From Juglans regia (taxonomy: Eukaryota; Streptophyta; Magnoliopsida; Fagales; Juglandaceae), in the NCBI RefSeq assembly GCF_001411555.2, contig NC_049901.1, positions 27,856,372 through 27,920,371 on the forward strand: a DNA stretch of 64,000 nt, written 5' to 3'. Below the pieces are notes generated by a model, which worked only from the letters and a program-made list of their open reading frames with translations, was not told the origin of the DNA and did no database searches. Position numbers and translations under genes: made by a program. Numbering within the stretch: the stretch's first letter is position 1; each line of letters starts with the position of its first letter. Shown here in pieces: positions 34,300-45,969 of this stretch.

Positions 34300-35250
34300 A
34301 TATATGGTAAAAGTAGTATACAATATGTTTACATTATTTGAGGTTATAAAGATTAAGGAAGATGTTATGTACTTGTATTTAGGGCTGAGCACTGACAATG
34401 TCGGGGTCGGAGTGCCATACCTCAGACTTTGACTCTGACTTCGATTCGCATAGCCTCTGATCAGACTACGACTTCGACTTGTCGTAACGGAGTCGGAGCG
34501 GAGTAGGATTTGGGCTTCCATATTTCAATTTTTTGTAAAAAAGATATTTTTTCAATTTCAATTTTATTAAAACATAACCAAAATTAAAAAAATAAATCAT
34601 TGTACAAATTAATGTTATTATACATTAGTATTATATGTTATTATATGTTAATGTTTATACATTAGTATTAAATGTTATAATACATTGATTATTATACATT
34701 CCTAGTAAATGTTATTATACTTTAGTTATTATATATTAGTATTACAGGTTACTATAAATTTATATATGTGTGTTTATACATAACACATTAGTATTAAATG
34801 TTATTATACATTAGTTATTATATAATTAGTATTACATATTATTATACATTAGTGTTTATATATTAGTTGTTATTATACATTAGTGTTACATGGTAGTAAT
34901 AGTTAATAATATAGTTTTTACATATACTAAACTATTATTAATCAATTTAGTCTATTTATATTATAGTATAAACATATTATTTTATAATAATTTGCTCATA
35001 CTTGTATATTATTGAATTTAATTAATTATATAAGTTATAGTTATATAAAATATATATGATTAATATATAAAAAAATACATTTACTTTTATAAAATATGTA
35101 CAATATCGGATTCGGAGTCGGTACATCGCCACTTTTTTGGTTAAGAAAACTCCGACTTTGATTTCGACTTATTAGAGTTAGAACGAAGCCGGAGCGGAGT
35201 CGGTGCAGAGTCTGAGGTAGAGTCAGATTTTTAGATTTTTCCTCAGTCTT
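34300..35250. repeat. Unclassified repeat with GGAGTCGG ends and AT-rich tandem core
   Basis: About 85 unassigned bases precede two arms, 34385-34515 and 35105-35230, rich in GACTTCGACTT and GGAGCGGAGTCGG words and similar to each other in direct orientation. The 600 bases between them are degenerate repeats of TTATTATACATTAGTATT-type units. No coding capacity. It resembles a small non-autonomous element, but no clean terminal repeats or target duplication were found. Confidence 0.4.
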
Positions 35251-35829
35251 ACTTGTATTAATAAGCAAATGGTTTTTACAAAAGACGTTTATATCTTTTC
35301 ATCTCCAATAGTTATTCATCTAGAATGGTAAGTGATAGATTGCTCGTTGAGTTCTGAACTTAGTATCCACATATTTCACAAAGGTCAATAAAAAAATATA
35401 TCTCAACAATTTCTCCAAACAATTTGCCATTTTATCTAATTTGAACAAATCTCATCAAAACACGTATGAAAAAAAAGAAAAATGCTAAATATGTTTATGA
35501 AAAATTATAAAAAAATTACTTCTCTACGTGTTAATTATTAATATATTGAAAATCATCAAATTTTAAATTTTAAATTTTAAAAATTAATAAAATGAATCAG
35601 TAATTGTATAGATAAAAGTGTAATTACTAGTAACACTGTTAAGGAAAAAAAAAGAGTGCTACTAGGGTGTTACGCCAACTGATCGCTGGGCATGCTTCTA
35701 GGCAAAAAAAATTTGTTAATTTTTTTCATATTTTTTAAATATTTTTAAAAAGTAAAAAAAATACAAATATATTAATAATCACTTCAGTATATAAAATAAA
35801 AAAATTAAAAATAAAATTAAATAGATAAA

Positions 35830-35837
35830 CTATAAAA
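35830..35837 (+). promoter_or_regulatory. Possible TATA box
   Basis: CTATAAAAA lies about 150 bases before the ATG at 35981 in an otherwise AT-rich stretch, leaving room for a 5' UTR of roughly 115 bases that contains a CA-rich run (35944-35955). AT-rich background makes chance matches likely. Confidence 0.3.
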
Positions 35838-35980
35838 ATGTAGAGACAAAATGAGACGGAGAGAGAAGAAAAAATATATCGCTATTTTTATTCAAAAAAT
35901 AAAAGAAAAAAATTCTCAAAATTTATCGCTACACATTTCTTGTACACACACACACGAGACGGACAGAGAAGAAAAGACCG

Positions 35981-38900
35981 ATGATTTTGAACTCAGCTAT
36001 TGCCGTTGCCATGGTTGTCCCTTGCAGGGCTCCATTAAGGGTCATGTGCTTAGCCTCCAATAGCAAGACAGATCAGCTACGTACCCAGCTCGATCAGCTT
36101 CACTCGGAGGCAGAGAGAACCAGAGTCAAAGGTACGCATCCCTACACGTCTCTACTCTTTCATATCTCTGATGAAAATAATCTATACCCACTTTCCTTTT
36201 GAATGTCAAGGCACTCTCTTCTGCTGTATTTTTTCGTAGACTTGTTATCTAATAACTGAGTGATTCCCTGAAACTGGTTTGGCCAGTCGACATCGAACAT
36301 TGTGTTGGTTATTTGGTTTTGCCCCTTTTTATGAGTTATTAGCCCTATTATGATTATTCTTTATTCTTTTTCAAGTCATAATCTTGCGTCTCTACTCAAA
36401 TCATGAAGAATAGCTTACAATTCTTCCTTCTCTGTTCTGATTCTGCGTAATAGATTTCTGGCATTGTTGTCACATTGAAACAGTATATAGTCGCAGCCCA
36501 ATCTTGATTGACAACCAAGACTCCAGCCCTTTGCTTTTGAGACTGGAAATCACCCAAATCAGCTCGGCATTCCAATCATGAATTGGTCTGTTAATCTTAC
36601 ATTTGTCAAAAACAATGTTCCACAATCGTCTAGCAAATGAAGTCAAAGAATAAATAATTAAAGATTTCCTTTTTTCTTCTACGGAATGCAAATTGTCTTT
36701 TTTTATATAAGTAAGAAAAATTTATTAATCCTCATAATTAGGCAAAGCCCAAGTACACAGGTACTATACAAGAGCAATATACCTAATTACAGCCTACTAG
36801 CAAAGAAAGAAGCATACAGTCTTTAAAATTAGCCCCCTCTAATATAATGGCCTTAACCCAAAGTAACAAAGAATGATTAAAGAAAGCTCTAATAGCCCCC
36901 AAGAGCATTCTCTATTTTCACAGCATTGTCCATTCCTCTCGTTCCATATACACCACATAAGACATACAAGCACCATCTTCCAAACTTCCGCTATTTGACG
37001 ATTTCCCCGTACTCCAATCCAACAAGCCAAGAGATCCACCACCCTCTTAGGCATCATCCACGCAATGTCCTGCCTTACAAATATATTATCCCAAAGAGCC
37101 TTCGCCTCGTCACAATGGAGAAGAAGATGGTTTGTTGATTCTCCATTTCTTTTGCACATAAAACACCAATCCATTATGAAAATACCGCACTTCCTTAGCT
37201 TGTCTATGGTTAGAATTTTTCCATGAGAGGCCAACCAACCTAAAAAGGTTACTTTTAGAGGCACTTTGCTTTTCCAAATACGCTTCCAAGGGAAAACAGT
37301 AGAAGATTGAGAAGTCAAAGCATTATAAAAGGATCTTGCTGAGAAGTTCTTGTTCCCGGGATGAATCCACAACAGTTTTTCCTGTACACCATGCTGCAAA
37401 GTCAATGCGTACAGGGTGCTGTATTAGTCAGAAATATCTCCCACTTCCCAATCTTGAATTGCTCTTATACATGGCACATTCCACTGCAGCAAGCCATTTG
37501 AAGTGTCCATATGATCAGCAACTAAAGCTTCCTTATACAATGTTATTCTGAAAAGAGAAGGGAAAGCCTCCTTAAGAGCAACCTCACCGCACCAGACATC
37601 AAACCAAAACCTGACCCTAGTGCCTTGACCCACCATAATTCTGACATTGCAAAATAAATCCTCCCAGCCCTTCCTTATAAATTTCCAAAATCTGACACTC
37701 ACACCATATGAACCACGCAGTTCATTAGATATCCAGCTACCCGAATTGCCCATTTCCCAAGTAAGGCCTTATTGAAAATACTCTGCTTTCTTATCCCCAA
37801 ATCACCACAAGATAGGGGGGAACATTATCCCATTTAATCAAATGGAACTTTTTCTCATCTTCAAGTCCACCTCACAAAAAATCACGGAAGATTTTTTCCA
37901 TTATATTAGCCACACCAAGAGGAATCAGGAATAAAGAAAGAAAGTACGTAGGGAGATTGGATAACGTATAACATACTCTTAATAAGAGTGATTCTACCCC
38001 CTTTGGGGTTGCACAGGCTCTCTCATGACTTTCCTAAATTAGTTTTCTAATGAAATTCATATCATGAAAATTATCTGCATGTGAAAGACATTAGCATGGC
38101 TTTCATAACATAAGCATGTTGTCACTTACTACAAAGGACTTCGCACAGAGCAATTTACTTGGAGGACTCAACTTGATGCTATGGCCTTTGCGTCTATTGA
38201 TCATCCGAGTGCCATTTGATTTGTTTGAGGCTGAAGAGCTTTATCATGTGATTAGTGGGATGACTAAGGATAATGCTTCTAGCCCGGATGGGTTCTCCAT
38301 GACTTTTTGGGAGGATATCATGAGGGTTTTTCAAAAATAGCATTCTTATGATGTGGCATCCCACATTGATTTCTTTGGGGAGGAATTGGGGTTGAAACCA
38401 AGTTTCATCTTGTTAGTTGGGACAAAGTTTGCTCCCCGATCTCTTGTGGTGGTTTGGGGTTTGAAACTTGAAGATCTTTAATAAGGCCCTTCTTGGGAAG
38501 TGGTTGTCGAGGTATCATCTAGAGGAGGAGGCTTTGTGGAGGGTGGTTGTTGATTCAAAGTATGGGGATTGTTATGGGGGATGGTGTTCTATTGAAGTTG
38601 TGATGCTTATGGAGTGAGGGTGTGAAAAAATATTTGGAAAGGATATTTTTTTTTTTTTTTTGGGGGGGGGGGGGTTCCAAGGGGGTAGGAATGGACTCTA
38701 GAGTTTGTTTCTGGCATGATGTTTGGTCTGGTGCTGTTTCTTAAGAGTGTTTTCCCCACTCTTTCAGATAGCAAGTGATAAGAAGGCTATGGTGGCAGAT
38801 TTGATGGTTAGCTCTAATGTCTCAACATAGTGGAATATTTTTTTTCTTAGAGCAGCTCAGGATTGGGAACTGGGAATCATTGCTGATTTTTTCAGTTTTG

Positions 38901-40439
38901 TATGCTACAAATATTGGTAATGTTGTGGAAGGTAGGATGATATGGACTCATAATGGGAGTAGGAGATTGGCAGTTTGATCTTCTTACAAGGCTCTTTCAG
39001 CTCGACATAGTAACCATTTTCCTTGGAAGAGCATTTGGAGATGCAGGGTACCTCCCAAGGTAGCTCTCTTTGGTTGGACTGCTTCCCTTGGGAAAATCCT
39101 CCCCACTGACAACTTGAGGAAATGTGGCTTTGTCATTACGACTGGTTTTACATGTGTAAGAAAAATGGGGAAACTGTGGATCATTTATATATATGAAGGT
39201 GGCTAGCTTTTGTGGTATGATATTTTCAGCACAACTGGAGTGGCATGGGTAATGCATAGATTGGTAATGGATATTTTTGAGTGTTGGAGAGGTCTTCGGG
39301 GTAACATCCATATTGTTGCTGTGTGGAAGATGATTCCTCTTTTATTATGTGGTGCCTCTGGATGGAGATGGTGTTTCGAAGATTTTTCTAGCTCTTAGTT
39401 GTTGCTAGGTGTACTCTGTGTATACTTTGTGTGTACTTGAGCTATGCCTACTTTTCAATCAATAAAATTATATCTTATAAAAAAAACATAAAACACGTTA
39501 TTTTTAAATGGCATGTGGATCTCATTAAATCGTCTGCAGACTAGATTTTCATGACATATTATATAGAAGTTTCACAAAAAAAGGCTTAAATGAGTGGTCA
39601 GTATCATAATATATAATGTATACAACACTTCTAAAACACAGTACATTTTACAGTACTCGTTAATGGCATGATTATACTACTTACCTTGTTTTCTACCTTG
39701 CAAAATGTGAATCCTTCCGTTGAAACCTCACTAAAACACCCATAATCATTACTATCAAATCCTTTGTACTTATGCTTTGGTTTGAATCCCTTTTCATATA
39801 TGGTTTTCCAAATGAAAACGGGTCTCGTTTCCTTTGTCTGACAATTTTTTTGTCAAAGAAAATAACTTTTTTGTTCACGGATAATCACATCACACCAAGT
39901 AGGATGATTTGCTTCAGATGTAGTGAGCATATGACTTGCTTTTATGCAAATTAGTGTGCTAAATCGAATTTTTCTCATTCCCAATCCTACTATGATTGAA
40001 TAGTCTCAGGAAAGATCACTTAGGGTCAGTGACTCGAGCCAACAAGGCTTTTGTCCATTTCTGCACATTCAGTCGTATATAATTTTTTTTTTACAAGTCA
40101 TTCAGTCGTATATAATGCCGAATGATGTAGGGGCAGGTACAGGATTTTCCAGCAAACATGAACTTGGTTTTCTGTTGACTTTGTGGGCCGTCTAGTCCAT
40201 GGTTTATGTGTATTCTTTCCAGGGCTTAATTCCGTTTTAGGGCCCTGTGGTCAAAAGTCTGAAATTTGGCCTTAACGGGGGAACCTTTAGTGTCTTAGAA
40301 TGTCTCTAAGTTCTTTTTTGTCTGTGTATATGCACGTTGGCTGTGTAACCAGCTTAGTGCTGGTAACGTTTCACTTCTTGTAACTCCCAAGGAATTTTTC
40401 ATATTTAGGAATTGTGTCATTATAAGGATGACTTTATAT

Positions 40440-40475
<36 letters not shown>

Positions 40476-43400
40476 AGGATGACCTTTTGGGGGTTAAAAA
40501 CATGGCAATAAAAATGCCAAAACATCCCTTTAGCATGGTCCAAACAGCAACTCTTAGGAGCTGTCACAGTGCTTCGGTGGTCCAGATCTCACCTTAGGAC
40601 GGCCAAAAAGCAGGTGAACTCGGGGATCACATTACTTCTTTTCTTTTTGCTCTGATTACATTATAAAAGCTCAACATGTCTAAAGTATTGCTTATTTTGG
40701 TGTGAATCTAGACTCAAGGGTAACGTTTTCAAGTGGGATGAGATACAAAATTCTCATCTCATCATTACAATTTTTTCAAATTCACACACAAAATATAATA
40801 AACAATTCAACTTTTTCAAATCCCAAAACAATAATAATATTAAAAAATAATATTTTAAACTTTCATCTAAAACCAAAAATTCTTATCTCACTATCTAAAC
40901 CTACCTATTCTTGGATATTTGTTGAAGATTTTCTTTTGTAAAATTCAAGTTCAGTAATTCATTTAGTTTTGCTTTGCCAAAATCTTCTTCAGGCAATTTG
41001 AAAATTTTTCCTATTATGACAATAGCGACATTGCTCTTAGCGCCAAATATCTAAGACTCACATTGCTTATACTTGGTGACATCATTTTAAAAAGAAGTCA
41101 TGATGGTTGATTCAGCGAATAGTGCAAGGTTGAGGCTTCTGCGATTATCAGAGGCAGCTGAGAAGCTTCGACGACAGGCAGCTATTAGTTTGCAAACTGG
41201 GAAGGAAAATGATGCAAGGGAAGCACTCTTTCAGAAAAAGAAGGTCATGCTAGCCTTGGAGAAGTCAAAGAGCCGCATTGAATTGCTTGATGAGCTTTCC
41301 ACAAAGCTTAATGAGGTGAATGAAATGGTGGTTATTATAAAAGATCTTACTGAGTTTTTTATATTGAAGTATTTCCTTATATACCTTTTAACATTGAGTG
41401 GGATTATGCTATTAGTTTTGTTATACATAATTCCCCTCTGGCAGAGACGATATCTAAAATTGAAAGTTTGTGACTTGTTTACTATTGAAGTGGTGGAGCG
41501 TATCATACATTAGGCAGAGGGATCCTATCGTGAAGCATCTATTTATGATAATATATTTAAAGAGGAAGGATCATGAAAGTAACTATAACTTATGCAATTA
41601 CTCTACAAGAGATGCATACCTTTTTCAAATCCTCCATGTTAAAGGAAAATATTTTAAAGGGGCAAAAGAATGCTATAGTTATCAAGCTAAATTCTAATGA
41701 TCATGGAGTGTTCGCCTTTCTAAGAAGATTAATTAAGGTGCCTTCAATATGGAGAGTTTCTTGATTGCTTTAAAACCCAGTTTCTGATTTGGAAGATGAT
41801 TTTCTGTCAGGTAAAAGTGTCTTTTGCAATGTATTACAATTTCTGTTGTAGATAATGGCTGTATATCCATTGAAATCAAGCCATACAAACTGTTAGCAAT
41901 TTAGAAAGCGAAAAGAGAAGTAGAGAGAGAGAGAGTATGCCATCCAATTTGGTGCCTACAAGGAAAATGGAAAATTCTATATACGTTGCACCTTTATCTA
42001 AAAAGAAAAAAGAAACTGATTGATAAATTACGCATGCAGTCAGTGGATCTTGAACCCATGTTCTTACCCTCTTGTCTTAGGCCCGGTTTGGATGTTGAGC
42101 TGAGTTGAGATGAGTTGAGTTATTTATGAATAGTAGTTGAGATGGTGGAATGAATTTTGTGGGGCTCACCTAAGATGAGTTTAGATGTATTTGTTGAAAG
42201 TTGAAAAATGTTGTGGGTCCCGTGTGTAAAGAGTTGTAAAAGGTTGTGGGTCTCACTTGTAAAGAGATTTTGAATTGAGATGAGTTTAGTAATTTGAGAG
42301 TTAGGTGTTTGGATGTTAGACTTAGCTTAAAATTAAATTGAACTAAGTTGATCTTAGTTCAAACCAAGTTCCAAACGGGGCCTTAATCTTTTAATAGGAG
42401 GTGTCATGAGCTAGAGTTCGCTTATGTAAACTTCCAACCCATCCAACAAGTCATCCTATTTTCTTACTCGCATTTTAAAGCCAAATAATTGGAGGACAAC
42501 AGTAGAAAGTGAAGGTTAAATAAGCCTGAATTAACCTGTTTCACAGAGAATTGTCAGAAACAGTATGTCTTAGTATGACAGCGAGACAGTGGAATTTTAC
42601 ACAAATGCTTTCAATGTCAGCATGTTTATTTAGTGGAAAATCTTCACAATCTATCAAAGATTTTCCCGAGCTTCTACCTCACACTATGCAGCCATTTCAT
42701 AGCATGTTTATTAATCCAAAACTCTAGATAAGCATTAGGCTTGTAACAACTGTTGCCAGAATGGTGTTTGGCTGGTGACACTATGTCACACATGCTATGT
42801 GAAATTGGGATTTCATTTGACCTTAGGTTAGAGAGGAAGAGGTATAGGACAGTTCGCCAATCCAATGATGTTCAATTATCCCTCCATGTTAGACCAATCT
42901 GGCTCATTTACATATTAGCACTTATATGTTGACCCAGGTCAATGCAATTAAAATTCCCTCTAGAGGGTTTCTCCAAGATTTCTGGCCAACGTAAAGAGAT
43001 TGTTGATGTTGTGAAATAAATGCATTCCGGTATTACTTGGACATGATTGTACACCCAAATAAGATACCTTATCTCTTGGTTTAGATACTACTTCGTATGC
43101 TCCCAAAGGGTTAAGTTTTGGGGATCAGATTAGGTTGACACAAGGCTGTTTATGATAAATTCTAAATGCTTTTGTACCCTTTTTCGTGTCACAGGTTTTG
43201 TTTTATTTTCAGTCTGTATATCTTGGTTTGATCTCTTTCAAGGACATTAACTTCCAGCCTACCATATGATCCAAAGAAGCCTAATTTGGTTTCAGGCAAT
43301 ATCTCTGAAAGAAAATAATCTGGTTAGAAGTGTTGCTGTGGATCTTGACAATGTTGAAGAAACTTCATCCAATCTTGTTCGGATTATATCACTAAAGCAG

Positions 43401-43793
43401 GAAAATACAGATCTAAATGAGATCAAAGAATTTGAACATAGTGCTCTGGAGTTTGGTGGTAGAAAAGATTTGCAGCTCTCCTCACAGAGTCAAGAAATCC
43501 TACCAGTCGATAACGATCCAGAGGATCTTCAAGCTTCTTCGAGTGTGGGCATTTGGAAAGATGACATCATGGCTGGATTGAGTGGAGTATCCTCTTATAA
43601 GGATTTCTTGGAACATCTGGATCAAGAGCTTGGCAGTATTGAAGCAGAACTTCTGACCATTTTGAGGGTCTCAACATTGGTGCTAGATGACAACGATACA
43701 ACAAAAAACTTCAAGGTGCAGCAAACACGGGAACTTCTTCAGGACATCCGTGGCATCAGAAAGAGGTATGCTTATGACCCTAGAAAACAGTAG
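35981..43793 (+). CDS. Organelle-targeted coiled-coil protein of unknown function, three exons
   Basis: Exon 1 is 35981-36131, exon 2 41116-41315 and exon 3 43296-43793 (stop TAG); GT-AG borders and phases (1, then 0) join into 282 residues. Residues 1-30 lack acidic residues and contain Arg, Ser and Ala, like a chloroplast or mitochondrial transit peptide. Residues 31-117 ([55 protein letters not shown]) form a strongly helical coiled coil. Exon 3 is acidic and ends in another helix ([20 protein letters not shown]). I recognise the general look of a conserved plant protein but cannot name a function. A GT at 43766 within AAGAGGTATG could be an alternative donor, so the C-terminus is uncertain. 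Intron 1 is 5 kb and filled with LINE debris. Confidence 0.7.
36418..36691 (-). pseudogene. LINE ORF2 C-terminal fragment in intron 1
   Basis: The minus-strand frame reads [16 protein letters not shown], then [21 protein letters not shown] and a stretch like the helix after the zf-RVT domain of plant LINE ORF2. It is a short fragment of a different family from its neighbour at 36698. Confidence 0.45.
36698..38010 (-). pseudogene. LINE-C, 3' half, in intron 1
   Basis: Minus-strand reading gives the end of the reverse transcriptase ([29 protein letters not shown]), then [15 protein letters not shown] and [19 protein letters not shown]. The zf-RVT domain follows: [37 protein letters not shown]. 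Its 3' trailer ends in CTTATATAAAAAAAG (plus-strand T-run 36698-36704). The endonuclease and most of the reverse transcriptase are absent. Confidence 0.8.
38116..39486 (+). pseudogene. LINE-D, internally deleted, in intron 1
   Basis: 38116-38340 encodes the start of a LINE reverse transcriptase ([21 protein letters not shown]). The frame then jumps to the C-terminal part ([32 protein letters not shown]) and a decayed zf-RVT domain ([21 protein letters not shown]). It ends in TATATCTTATAAAAAAAA. It is the same family as LINE-C, in the opposite orientation, so the two can pair. Confidence 0.75.
40446..40471. repeat. (TA)n microsatellite
   Basis: About 13 TA units in intron 1. The second copy (47777-47793) has about 8 units. 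Confidence 0.85.
40700..40915. repeat. MITE-like GATGAGAT repeat
   Basis: One end carries GGGATGAGATACAAAATTCTC and the other TTCTTATCTCACTATC, with AT-rich sequence between. The arms are roughly inverted and non-coding. No target duplication was identified. Confidence 0.35.
42080..42383. mobile_element. Tourist/Harbinger-like MITE in intron 2 (304 bp)
   Basis: Terminal inverted repeats GGCCCGGTTTGGA and CCAAACGGGGCC are flanked by the 3-base duplication TTA (42077-42079 and 42384-42386), the signature of PIF/Harbinger-type MITEs. The interior repeats GAGTTGAGATGAGTT words and has no coding capacity. Confidence 0.75.
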
Positions 43794-45869
43794 TTGGTGT
43801 TCAAATATTATGGACATGATGCTTGGACATATTACACCTTGGGAATATTGTTTTCTTTCTGATATATTGGTTATTGATAAATCATTGAGAAACCAAGATT
43901 TTTTGCTCACAGAATTGGATGTATCAAATTGACAAAGGTCGAGACCGCATGATATTTTCATTTCGCTGTACTCAGTTTTCTGCAAGCAGTTGAGTATCAA
44001 CTTAATGTACGAGAAAGTAGCATTTCCAGATAGAAGTATGGCGTGGAAGATGGTGTCATTATTTATTTATTTATTTTATGTGGGTGAAGTGTGAAAGAAA
44101 CGGATGGACACTTGAGGATGTTGACTCTCAAAATTTCCTGAAGCTTCTGTTCGTTAGACCTCTTTCCCACTGGATGTAACGGATAATACCTCCATCTTGT
44201 ATCTTGGTATGCTTTGGATTCGTTATCATTCAATTTTGTAGAAGGGTGTGCTTCTGGCTTTTGACTACTTTTTAGTTTAGCTCTATTACTTATCCGAAAC
44301 GCACACAAAAAGAAAAGAAAAAAAGAGAGTAATAATTCCAGATTTATTTGGAGAACAGGAAAAGGACGTGCAAAGATCAATTTGCAGTAATAAACATCTC
44401 CCATCTAAGACTTTATTAATCCATTAACTATTATGCATATTGTTAATGGATTAATACAGGTTGGAAGGGAGGAAGGAGTTATCCCCGGTCCGATGGTGAT
44501 TCGGGCTTTCATGCGGTACTCTTCACGTTCATCCATAAAATAATAATAAATAACTAAATAAATAAAGAGAGATAGATATTTATGTGGTTTGACATAAAAA
44601 CTTGCGCCCACGGGTTGTTTAGGGGTAAAATTTATTATGATAGATGATTTTATAATCTCTAATGACCTCACATGTCATTCAATATAATGGGAAAATGTAT
44701 GATTTTATGAGGTTGAAGACAATGCTTCCCTTGAGAGAAGATCATTTTGGGGTCACTATGTATGGTGGAGTTTGGAAGTAGAGAAGTTGTGGAAAGAATC
44801 CCCTCATTTGTAGATATCTCCTTCTCTTATAGAGATCTATTTTCTTCCTTAGAGTGATTGACCAAATGTTTGGGTACTAAAGTATTCTGAGAATACTTCA
44901 CTACTATTCATTATCTTATTATTATTTTTTACTACTATTTATAGAATACCTGACATAGATATCCGGATGTAAATTTCTTTAAGAGGGTATAAACCTAAAC
45001 CATTGGTTTGTAACTCTTGACTCTTTAGACATGGGATAAAAGGGACAGGTTCGTGGAGTACATGCTGAATCGAAGTGTGAACCTGTAAGAATGAAATCCC
45101 TTAAACCCATAATCAATTTGAAAACTCACTTAAAAAAGTCAAAATCAAGCCAATGGAAAATTTAGAACGGTTGAGGAACTCGTTTCAAGAATCTAGACTA
45201 TATGAAAATCTAGACCCATTGAAAACCTGTCTCAAAAACCTAAATTATAAGAAAGAACGCCACAAAAGTTGTGATTTGTCTTTGATAAGTTCAAAAGTTC
45301 ATTCAATGACAAGATGAGATAAACTCAACTCACTATGAATAAATTCATCAAATTTCATAAACTTCTTAAAATGAGGTTACAAAGAGTATTTAAACCAAAA
45401 CCTAATTAAAATCCTAGCCAAAATAAAGTATTTTCTTTAAAAAATACCCCTGGATGAATAGTGTCGTGGCTACAGTACCGCGGCTACAATACCTCTTTAA
45501 ACCATAGTTCCTAAAAAGTAATTTTCTAAATAAGACATTGGCCAAAATATAAGGCATTTCTAAAAATCATAGTTCATAAGAAATAAGACATATGTAAGCT
45601 AAGCATCTTCAACCCTAATTATTCTAAACTAATTCTTATAACTAATAAAATAAATCATTTAAATGAAATAAACAAATCTAAGACCTTTAATCACATAAAC
45701 ATAATAATAGACTCTAATTTATATTGCACTCTTCCACTGAGTCTCATTTTTTAAAGCTCATCTTGAATATTCGATTTTTGCTAGACTCGTCCCAAGTAGA
45801 TTGCACTAATTTTTGCATTGCTTCCTTGCACTTCCTAGCTCTTGATCTTGTGATTGCCCCATCTACAAC
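43794..45869. other. 3' flank of the gene, no further gene recognised
   Basis: The 3' UTR must lie in the first few hundred bases. An (ATTT)n run is at 44059-44077. The remainder is AT-rich intergenic sequence also present in copy 2. Confidence 0.5.
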
Positions 45870-45969
45870 NNNNNNNNNNNNNNNNNNNNNNNNNNNNNNN
45901 NNNNNNNNNNNNNNNNNNNNNNNNNNNNNNNNNNNNNNNNNNNNNNNNNNNNNNNNNNNNNNNNNNNNN
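45870..45969. other. Assembly gap of exactly 100 N
   Basis: One hundred unknown bases, the conventional placeholder for a gap of unknown size. Sequence on both sides is two copies of the same locus. Confidence 0.99.

Larger units (their letters stand above)
38646..45869. repeat. 7.2 kb near-identical block, copy 1
   Basis: Starts at a T16/G13 run inside LINE-D and continues through exons 2 and 3 to the edge of the N gap. It matches 45970-53232 with only scattered substitutions, microsatellite length changes and a few indels. The reading frames of exons 2 and 3 are identical in the two copies. Confidence 0.9.

Noticed and set aside
41316..41513. Extension of exon 2 frame into a hydrophobic tail
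   Set aside because: The GT at 41316 is a good donor and phase 0 joins exactly to exon 3; the hydrophobic tail is read-through into intron 2.
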